Assembly: GCA_003249625.1 (NCBI GenBank)
Contig: QKII01000007.1
Location: forward strand, 1 to 10,683
Source of the DNA: Propionivibrio sp.
GTDB taxonomy: Bacteria; Pseudomonadota; Gammaproteobacteria; Burkholderiales; Rhodocyclaceae
DNA length: 10,683 nucleotides
Direction of reading: 5' to 3'
This document shows, one piece after another, positions 1 to 4,482 of this stretch. The notes under the pieces are model-generated. The model was not told the DNA's origin and made no database searches. It saw only the letters and a program-made list of their open reading frames with translations. Every line of letters begins with the position of its first letter. Within the stretch, counting starts at the first letter, position 1. The position numbers and the translations under genes were made by a program.

Positions 1-180
1 GATCTTCTTTCCGCTCGTGCCGAGCAGCTTGCGGAGCAGCTTCTGCCTTTTCTGGCGCTTCTTTTCGCTGGTTTCGTTCAGCTTTTGGGTCAGGGTGCGC
101 GCGCGTCGTCGTAGCCTGCGCAGCACCTTGTCAGCGGGATCGTAATCCTCGCCGGCAAGCATCTTTTCCATTTCCGTCAT
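1..180 (-). CDS. Sugar O-acetyltransferase (maltose/galactoside acetyltransferase family), N-terminal part only
   Basis: Reading leftwards from an ATG at 180, 60 codons stay open to the window edge, so the 3' part is missing. The start MTEMEKMLAGEDYDPAD followed by a basic helical stretch and LLRKLLGTSGKKI is the 'Mac' domain that opens maltose, galactoside and NodL-type acetyltransferases. In these enzymes it precedes a left-handed beta-helix of hexapeptide repeats, which would lie outside the window. The family transfers acetyl from acetyl-CoA to a sugar hydroxyl in the cytoplasm. A strong ribosome site (GGAGG at 190-194, 8 or 9 nt before the ATG) supports the start. The Lys/Arg content of the helical part is high. 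Substrate cannot be told from this fragment, so maa, lacA and nodL are not separated. The gene lies downstream of a terminator and so is probably transcribed on its own. Confidence 0.78.
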   Translation of the reverse strand, partial: MTEMEKMLAGEDYDPADKVLRRLRRRARTLTQKLNETSEKKRQKRQKLLRKLLGTSGKKI

Positions 181-266
181 TGGAATGTTCCTCCGATAGA
201 CTGAGCAACTCACGGCGCAATGCTGCCCGATGGCAGTGGCTTGGTCCAGTGCGAATATTGGGCAAC

Positions 267-296
267 AAAAAAAACGCCGCGCAAAGGGCGCGTGCG
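267..296 (-). terminator. Rho-independent terminator after the PEP-CTERM operon
   Basis: On the minus strand, arms at 288-296 and 275-282 form an 8-bp GC-only stem with one bulged base (t293) and a 5-nt loop at 283-287. It is followed directly by eight T residues (complement of A267-274). It lies about 135 nt past the stop of the small Gly-rich gene and about 90 nt before the acetyltransferase start, so it should separate the two transcripts. No competing U-tract exists for the plus strand. Confidence 0.85.
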
Positions 297-431
297 GAAT
301 TCTCTATGGGCTGAAACAAAAGCTGGAGCGGGTTAAGGCCCAAATCATCCTTGAATGCCTTATGTCCCAATTGCCTGGCTGAGTCGTTCTTTATATGCGT
401 GTGGGGCGAAGTCGACCTCGGCGGCTCGGAC

Positions 432-719
432 TTAACGACCTCCACCACCATTGCCGCCGCCAGCGTTGCCGCCGCCAGCGCCGGAACTTCCTCCTCCACC
501 GGTTGTGCTAGCCGCGTTTGCGCCCTTCGCGGAGCCGCTTGTGGTCTGCTGCCGAGTATGTGTTCGCGTACGGGTCCGAACTTCTTGGCCCTTGGTTTGC
601 AGCTGGTCTCTGGTTTGCAGCTGGTCTCTGGTTTGCAGTTGGTCTGCAGATATGACCATTGTGCTGGTTGTCATTAGCACGACAGCCATAAGCGCCTTGA
701 GAAAATCGTTTTGGTTCAT
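432..719 (-). CDS. Small secreted Gly-rich protein with DQLQT tandem repeats, function unknown
   Basis: A 95-aa product that I do not recognise. Residues 1-25 are a likely Sec signal peptide (MNQNDFLKALMAVVLMTTST, then MVISA) with cleavage after ISA. The mature chain starts with three copies of DQLQT(R/K), continues with a basic RTRTRTHTR stretch, then an Ala/Ser/Thr linker, and ends in a low-complexity tail of Gly, Ser, Ala and Asn closing on GGGGR. It has no cysteine and no visible enzyme motif, so a structural, adhesive or matrix role is possible but only inferred. The frame stays open further upstream to 905, but the start at 719 has a ribosome site (GGAGAG about 725-730) and an ATGA overlap with the upstream PEP-CTERM gene, which indicates translational coupling. 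Signal peptide plus coupling make a real gene likely despite the low complexity. Confidence 0.68.
   Translation of the reverse strand: MNQNDFLKALMAVVLMTTSTMVISADQLQTRDQLQTRDQLQTKGQEVRTRTRTHTRQQTTSGSAKGANAASTTGGGGSSGAGGGNAGGGNGGGGR
594..647. repeat. Three tandem 18-bp repeats coding for DQLQT(R/K)
   Basis: Units at 594-611 and 612-629 are identical (ggtttgcagctggtctct). The third, at 630-647, differs at two bases. The unit length is a multiple of three, so copy-number changes add or remove six residues without a frameshift. The repeat sits directly after the predicted signal peptide of the small secreted protein. Confidence 0.95.
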
Positions 720-2482
720 CGTTCTCTCCGGTAACTCCGTCGAATGATGGCAATCTTTCCCTGGTGTAGGCGGAGATACGCCAGTATTGCCAGTCCGAGG
801 CCTATCTGTGTCAGTGTGTCGGGTTCCGGAATCGGGTAGGCGTAAATCGACATGGCACGTAGTTCGGCCCCCACATCCCCTGATGTGAGGTAGATCCCGG
901 CCCATCCCTCTTCTGCCGTGGCCATGCTTGCGTTGATTGCCAGCAGGCCATTACGGAAACCATCGCGTTCGATTCCCAGAGAAACGATAGGAAGTCCTGC
1001 GGCCATCGGATCCAGTATGTCCCCGTCCATTCCTGTTTCAAGCAGCGTCATCAATTCCGAGTAATCGAATAGATCGGAAACGTCCATTGCGCCATAAAGG
1101 CCAGATACATCGCCCTTTGTCGCCTTGAATACGACATCATTGCCGTCAATGGCAACAAACGCTGACGAACGCCAACGTGCAGCTTCAGCTTCCGCATCGC
1201 CTTCTTCACCCGATGCCTTTCCAGAGAAGTTCCAGAACAGAAAGTCGTCAAAGACATCCCCTGTCTGGGCTACCAGAAAGATTTTGTCCAGAAGCGTGTC
1301 TGCGAGAAAGATTCCCTGGTTTTTCAGTACATCAAAATTGTAAATGCCGTCATTTTCTATGCCGTTGTCGTCCTGTGCATAGCAAGCTGACACAAGAGCA
1401 GCGCTCCCGTCACTTGCGCACTGGACTTGCTTGCTGAACGTTTCTGTCCCCCAGCCCGCCCAGAATCCGACGTAACGACCATCAAACGACAGTCCTTCAC
1501 CGAACGCAGTCAACGTTTGCGTTCCGTTTTTAGGGACTTCCGTATTGAAGCTCGCCACGGTGGTCAGGGTCGGAGTGTTGGTGAGCGATGCCATGAAAAT
1601 ACCTCCGGCTGTGGGGGCGGCTTCGTTATCGAGTCCCGTGAAAACGACTTTTCCGGCGGCAGCGCTCGGCGGCGAAGTTGAACCAAATGTGCCGGTCCCT
1701 GTGTAATTTGCCGGGATGGCGTTGCTTGGGATGCTCATTCCCCGCCTTGCAATTTCGACGACGGGTGACGTCCCTCCATTGGCTGCCATATCTCGGAAAT
1801 AAACCCCGGTCTGCGGGATGCCCGCTGCATCCGTCCAGTTGCCTTTGAAGGTGATGATGTCGCCCGTTGGTGAAGGCGATCCCGGGAACTGGTCAAAGCG
1901 TATTGCGGTTGTTTGGTTTGGTACCAGGAATTGCTGGAAACTGTCAGGAAGAATGTTGCGCATGCCTGTGATGAGAGCGCCGCTTGCCTGTGTGGCGTAG
2001 AGGCCTGATGTGCCGCTGCGGGTCTCGCTGCCATCGGGCAACAGGGTCACCACGGATGGGGTTGATTGTGCTCGAAAAGCGACGGTCCCTGATGTGGCGT
2101 CGATTCGAGGGAATGACGGAAATTCATTGAACGTGGACGGCCCCGGGGTGGTGACGGTGTTAGGGGCGGGGAGTGCCCCGTTTCTCGCAGCCAAGGTCTC
2201 GATCGGCGAGTTGTCGATACTCATGTCGCGAGCAAAAATTCCGCTGAGTGGTTCACCTTTGCTCGCGCTACCGGTCAGCGGCTTGGCCCGCGCCCGGAAT
2301 ACCACCCGTCCCGAATCGTCGATTGATGGCTGGTTGTAACTGAAGAACAGTTCCGTACTGGAGTCCGGGGCAAGATCACCGTTGCTGACCACCGTTTCCC
2401 ACGCATTTGCGTTCAGCATGGGAAGCGCGGAAAACATCAAGACTGATGATCGTGTCAGGAAGTGACGAGCATGTGCGTTCAT
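716..2482 (-). CDS. PEP-CTERM sorting-domain protein with seven-fold repeat (probable beta-propeller)
   Basis: A 588-aa exported protein. Residues 1-27 form a signal peptide (cleavage likely after NANA). The C-terminus has IPEPDT (551-556), a hydrophobic segment (about 557-571) and a basic tail, the PEP-CTERM signal recognised by exosortase in EPS- or biofilm-forming Gram-negatives. Between these a module recurs: an Asp/Gly strand segment such as IDDSGRVVFRA, then a G-(I/L/V)-(F/Y) motif at about residues 81, 160, 226, 294, 390, 461 and 529. Seven modules of about 65-95 residues suggest a seven-bladed beta-propeller; this is inference. Two cysteines (355, 367) could pair. No catalytic motif is seen. 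The start at 2482 has GAGGAG at 2489-2494. A sigma-54-type promoter lies about 100 bp upstream. The stop overlaps the start of the small secreted gene. The tail past the hydrophobic segment (about 17 residues) is longer than usual for the family. No exosortase gene is in view. Confidence 0.85.
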   Translation of the reverse strand: MNAHARHFLTRSSVLMFSALPMLNANAWETVVSNGDLAPDSSTELFFSYNQPSIDDSGRVVFRARAKPLTGSASKGEPLSGIFARDMSIDNSPIETLAARNGALPAPNTVTTPGPSTFNEFPSFPRIDATSGTVAFRAQSTPSVVTLLPDGSETRSGTSGLYATQASGALITGMRNILPDSFQQFLVPNQTTAIRFDQFPGSPSPTGDIITFKGNWTDAAGIPQTGVYFRDMAANGGTSPVVEIARRGMSIPSNAIPANYTGTGTFGSTSPPSAAAGKVVFTGLDNEAAPTAGGIFMASLTNTPTLTTVASFNTEVPKNGTQTLTAFGEGLSFDGRYVGFWAGWGTETFSKQVQCASDGSAALVSACYAQDDNGIENDGIYNFDVLKNQGIFLADTLLDKIFLVAQTGDVFDDFLFWNFSGKASGEEGDAEAEAARWRSSAFVAIDGNDVVFKATKGDVSGLYGAMDVSDLFDYSELMTLLETGMDGDILDPMAAGLPIVSLGIERDGFRNGLLAINASMATAEEGWAGIYLTSGDVGAELRAMSIYAYPIPEPDTLTQIGLGLAILAYLRLHQGKIAIIRRSYRRER

Positions 2483-2583
2483 TTTTGACTCCTCAAGAAG
2501 CCGAGCAGCCTTATTCCACGCTCTGGTCGAAAAAAGTCGGTTTTACACCTGTGTCAAACGTTAAGTTCCCATCGAAAAAATCA

Positions 2584-2598
2584 GCATATCGCGTGCCA
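2584..2598 (-). promoter_or_regulatory. Sigma-54 (RpoN) promoter for the PEP-CTERM operon
   Basis: The minus strand reads TGGCACGCGATATGC, matching the -24/-12 consensus TGGCACG-N4-TTGC at all but one fixed position (A for the first T of TTGC), with exact GG-to-GC spacing. Flanking bases also fit (T before, T after). The predicted start is near 2572, giving a leader of about 90 nt to the ATG at 2482. PEP-CTERM genes in several betaproteobacteria are known to use RpoN with the PrsK/PrsR two-component system; applying that here is inference. Confidence 0.75.
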
Positions 2599-2605
2599 AA
2601 AATTG

Positions 2606-2634
2606 AATTAACCATAATTAACATATGGTTAATT
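2606..2634. promoter_or_regulatory. 10-bp inverted repeat next to the sigma-54 promoter
   Basis: Perfect arms aattaaccat (2606-2615) and atggttaatt (2625-2634) surround a 9-nt spacer, in an AT-rich patch that ends only 7 bp upstream of the -24 element. An activator for sigma-54 normally binds further upstream, so this could be a repressor or a DNA-bending protein site. The protein that binds is unknown. Confidence 0.45.
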
Positions 2635-3046
2635 GAAGTTGGGGTTTTTGGTGGACGGGCTGTTGTAAATATTGTCGACAGGTCTTTTCTATCTTCCCTG
2701 CTGAACAATGATTTGTTCCCACCCGTCGCGGACAGGTGATACTCGTTCGGTAGGTAGATCAGCCGAGCGGAGAAATGGATTCATTCGGCGTACGTATGGT
2801 CGACAGCCAAACCGAAAGGGGAAATTCAGTTGCTGGCTCCGACGCGGTAATGCTCGAGGTTGCGTGTGACGGTCAACGGCTTTCGTGATTGGCCGTACGA
2901 CGTCGCTGCTTGCGAGTAAAGTCTAAGGAAGGCGGAGAGAAGCTTCTTGCCAATTCTGGCAAGCGTCTCCCTCCGCCATTTGCGCAGGAAACGAGCCGGG
3001 TGCACCGGCTCTCAATCAAGATTTCCTCCACGTTGAGGCTTGCTCG
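2635..3046. other. Non-coding stretch between the GGDEF gene and the PEP-CTERM promoter
   Basis: Together with 2483-2634 this makes about 560 bp without a convincing gene. It holds two copies of GTCGACAG (2674-2681 and 2799-2806), the first within the palindrome TGTCGACA (2673-2680), about 100 bp upstream of the predicted sigma-54 start and so in the usual range for an enhancer site. Towards the right end are two hairpins listed separately. Short open frames here lack good ribosome sites. Confidence 0.5.
2931..3011 (-). terminator. Two hairpins downstream of the GGDEF gene, possible terminator
   Basis: A perfect 7-bp stem gagccgg/ccggctc (2993-2999 with 3005-3011) lies 36 nt after the GGDEF stop. 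A longer imperfect hairpin follows, with a 7-bp outer stem (2931-2937 with 2971-2977), a 6-bp inner stem (2946-2951 with 2958-2963) and a 6-nt loop. Reading leftwards the second is followed only by TTCCTT, a poor U-tract. Termination is therefore plausible but not certain. Confidence 0.4.
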
Positions 3047-3856
3047 CTATTTAGCCTCAAAGAAGCAATACTGATTCTTGCCTCTAGACTTCGCGTCATA
3101 CATTGCCCTGTCGGCATTCCGGATCAGGTGTTGGTTGTCGCTTGCCTGTTTTTTGGAAGATACGGAAATGCCGATGCTGGCGCTTACTGAAAGTGTTGTT
3201 CCGGCATAGGCATAAGGCGCACTGATTTCGGTAATGAGGCGTTGGGCCACCGGCTCGATTTCGGCCACCGGCTCGATTTCAGAATACGCGTTGATTTCGT
3301 CAAGCAGGATGACAAACTCATCCCCTCCAAGTCTTGCAACGAGGTCATTCCCCCGGATGTTTCGCAGTATCCGCCGGCCAACTTCGCACAGGAGAGAATC
3401 GCCTGCCGCGTGCCCGTGCGTATCGTTGACCTGCTTGAAACCATCAAGATCGACAAAGAAGATGGCAAGCAACGAACGCTCTTGTTCTGCACGCTCGATG
3501 GATTCTGCGAGGCGATCCTCAAGCAAACTCCGGTTGGGAAGCCCCGTGAGTCCGTCAAAGTGCGCCAGTTGTCGCAGCTTGTCCTCGGTCTTTTGGCGTT
3601 TTTCAACTTCCTGGCGCATTTCCCGATTTCGTCGGAAGATGAAAACGCCAAACGCCAGCGGCAGGGTGATGGTGACCGTCAATAATTCGTCGAGGTTGAT
3701 TTCTTCGTGTTGACGAGTGAACTCGTGAAGTGTTTCAAAGAGTTCCAGTTTGTCGGCAAAGACGAAAATTAGAATGCACCAGAAAATCAGCATCCAGCCA
3801 TCGCGCTGTGACTGGCTTGTCGGCAGAATGTTTGTTACCAGAGTTCTATAGCTCAT
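3047..3856 (-). CDS. Membrane-anchored diguanylate cyclase (GGDEF domain)
   Basis: A 269-aa protein predicted to make cyclic-di-GMP from two GTP at the inner membrane. Two membrane helices (about residues 21-36 and 57-75) flank a short acidic periplasmic loop of about 20 residues. A charged, probably coiled-coil linker (76-98) leads into a GGDEF domain starting at DGLTGLPNR. The active site GGDEF is intact (about 177-181), and an RGND sequence five residues before it fits the RxxD product-inhibition I-site. FVDLDGFKQVND and ASIGIS motifs are also present. The loop is too short for a known periplasmic sensor domain, so the signal is unknown. An 18-bp duplication doubles EIEPVA just after the active-site hairpin. 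The ATG at 3856 has GGGAG (3865-3869) 8 nt upstream; a GTG at 3859 would add one residue. The neighbouring PEP-CTERM unit suggests, but does not prove, a link with matrix production. Confidence 0.9.
   Translation of the reverse strand: MSYRTLVTNILPTSQSQRDGWMLIFWCILIFVFADKLELFETLHEFTRQHEEINLDELLTVTITLPLAFGVFIFRRNREMRQEVEKRQKTEDKLRQLAHFDGLTGLPNRSLLEDRLAESIERAEQERSLLAIFFVDLDGFKQVNDTHGHAAGDSLLCEVGRRILRNIRGNDLVARLGGDEFVILLDEINAYSEIEPVAEIEPVAQRLITEISAPYAYAGTTLSVSASIGISVSSKKQASDNQHLIRNADRAMYDAKSRGKNQYCFFEAK
3245..3280. repeat. Exact 18-bp tandem duplication inside the GGDEF gene
   Basis: The unit ggccaccggctcgatttc occurs at 3245-3262 and again, with no mismatch, at 3263-3280. It encodes EIEPVA twice in the segment between the GGDEF strand and the next helix. 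Exact identity suggests a recent duplication, and the reading frame is kept. Confidence 0.95.
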
Positions 3857-3931
3857 CACTCGATCTCCCGCCAGAGAAAGGGTGCTACGCCACGTATCTG
3901 CGAGGCTTTTTTAGCTTAGGACGCGATTGCC

Positions 3932-3947
3932 GAAGACGCGAGTCTTC
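3932..3947. other. Short perfect hairpin in the GGDEF upstream region
   Basis: gaagac (3932-3937) and gtcttc (3942-3947) form a perfect 6-bp stem closed by the tetraloop gcga on the plus strand (tcgc on the minus). It lies about 75 nt upstream of the GGDEF start. There is no T-run on either side, so it is not a normal terminator. The rest of 3870-4081 shows no gene and no clear promoter that I can support. Confidence 0.35.
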
Positions 3948-4000
3948 CTCGCGCATGACTTTTTATGTTTCAGGGGCTTCCTGATTTTTGACTTCGACCG

Positions 4001-4040
4001 CGTTCCCCAGGGAAACGTTTCGTTTTTTTTTTTGTTTTTT
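4001..4040 (+). other. Weak hairpin followed by a long T tract
   Basis: A 6-bp stem with one bulge (4001-4006 with 4011-4017) is followed by a T-rich tract containing 11 T, one G and 6 T (4023-4040). It has the form of a plus-strand terminator, but no plus-strand gene lies upstream. The T tract is in the 3' region of the ribbon-helix-helix gene, where it reads as A-rich and so cannot end that transcript. Confidence 0.3.
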
Positions 4041-4081
4041 GTTGAGTGATGGTGCGTGGCTTGCAGGGGGCGGGGCAGAGG

Positions 4082-4285
4082 TTATTTCTTTTGATCCTCG
4101 TTTTTTGCGTGCGGTGCCAGCCAGTCGGGGATTTCGTCTTCGGGAAGGTTTTCGAGGATGTACTGGCGCATCAGCTTACGCACGACCTGCGATGAGTTCA
4201 GGTCCTGGCGCGCACACAATTCTTCGAACAGCTTCTTTTTGCGCGGATCGACCAGGATGGTCAGTCTGGCAGTCCGGTTTTCCAT
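4082..4285 (-). CDS. Ribbon-helix-helix (CopG/Arc-type) DNA-binding protein
   Basis: A 67-aa protein with the layout of an RHH dimer. Residues 4-12 (RTARLTILV) form the DNA-contacting strand, residues 14-27 helix A (PRKKKLFEELCARQ), a DLNSSQ turn follows, and residues 31-45 form helix B (VVRKLMRQYI). A short acidic and basic tail ends the chain. Such proteins bind short operator repeats in the major groove and often repress their own gene. The start at 4285 has GAGGG at 4294-4298. No toxin gene is adjacent, so a lone regulator fits better than an antitoxin. It is divergent from the hyf-like operon across 197 bp containing an inverted repeat, which makes it a candidate local regulator of that operon; this is inference from position. 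Confidence 0.75.
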   Translation of the reverse strand: MENRTARLTILVDPRKKKLFEELCARQDLNSSQVVRKLMRQYILENLPEDEIPDWLAPHAKNEDQKK

Positions 4286-4307
4286 GATGTTGGCCCTCGT
4301 TATTCTC

Positions 4308-4349
4308 TGATTACACTCTTATTATAATCAAAGTCATTTTTGATTTATA
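4308..4349 (-). promoter_or_regulatory. Candidate promoter of the RHH gene with operator-like inverted repeat
   Basis: The minus strand has a perfect -10 TATAAT (complement of 4321-4326) with a weak -35 TATAAA at 4344-4349, spacing 17. The start would be near 4313, leaving a leader of about 28 nt. Overlapping it is an inverted repeat, aatcaaa (4326-4332) and tttgatt (4339-4345), with a 6-nt spacer. A further tgatta at 4308-4313 faces taatca at 4325-4330. These AATCA/TGATT half-sites suit a dimeric RHH regulator. Confidence 0.45.
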
Positions 4350-4372
4350 TAAACGTCGCAGAGAAGTATAAT
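4344..4372 (+). promoter_or_regulatory. Candidate sigma-70 promoter of the hyf-like operon
   Basis: A perfect -10 TATAAT at 4367-4372 lies 17 bp after a weak -35 (TTTATA, 4344-4349) that touches the AATCAAA/TTTGATT inverted repeat. The predicted start is near 4379, giving a leader of about 104 nt. I looked for a sigma-54 element as used by E. coli hyc and hyf and found none with correct spacing, so control by an FhlA-type activator is not supported here. Confidence 0.42.
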
Positions 4373-4404
4373 CTCGCCGGTTTTCTAGGGCTTCATCAGA
4401 AGAG

Positions 4405-4422
4405 GGTGCGTTATCTCGCACC
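4405..4422 (+). other. Hairpin in the leader of the hyf-like operon
   Basis: ggtgcg (4405-4410) and cgcacc (4417-4422) make a perfect 6-bp stem with a 6-nt loop, about 60 nt upstream of the hyfB start. No T-run follows, so it is not a terminator. It may affect leader RNA folding or be chance. Confidence 0.35.
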
Positions 4423-4482
4423 GTTTGGCGCGTTGCCCGGGTTTTCTGTGCTATCGGAACGAAACGGATACGATAAAAGGCC

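Noticed and set aside
131..499. Minus-strand 122-codon frame with Ala/Val-rich start
   Set aside because: It overlaps the Gly-rich secreted gene, a strong terminator and the acetyltransferase start in other frames; its composition mirrors the GC-rich repeats.
594..647. CRISPR-like array
   Set aside because: The units are directly adjacent with no spacers and encode a peptide repeat, so this is a coding minisatellite.
432..905. Longer 157-codon version of the small secreted protein
   Set aside because: The extra 62 residues lie inside the PEP-CTERM gene, lack a ribosome site and would bury the signal peptide; the start at 719 has both a ribosome site and an ATGA overlap.
2407..2739. Plus-strand 110-codon frame crossing the PEP-CTERM start and promoter
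   Set aside because: It overlaps the signal peptide of a well-supported gene and its sigma-54 promoter, and has no ribosome site or domain signature.
2775..2888. Plus-strand 37-codon ORF in the gap before the GGDEF gene
   Set aside because: GGAG lies only two bases from its ATG, there is no recognisable domain or signal peptide, and such a length is expected by chance.
4082..4285. Antitoxin of a toxin-antitoxin pair
   Set aside because: RHH proteins are often antitoxins, but no toxin-sized gene sits beside it on the same strand; a lone regulator fits better.
4424..4440. ttggcgcgttgcc as a sigma-54 promoter for hyfB
   Set aside because: The GG and GC are 8 bases apart, not the required 12, so the -24/-12 geometry fails.
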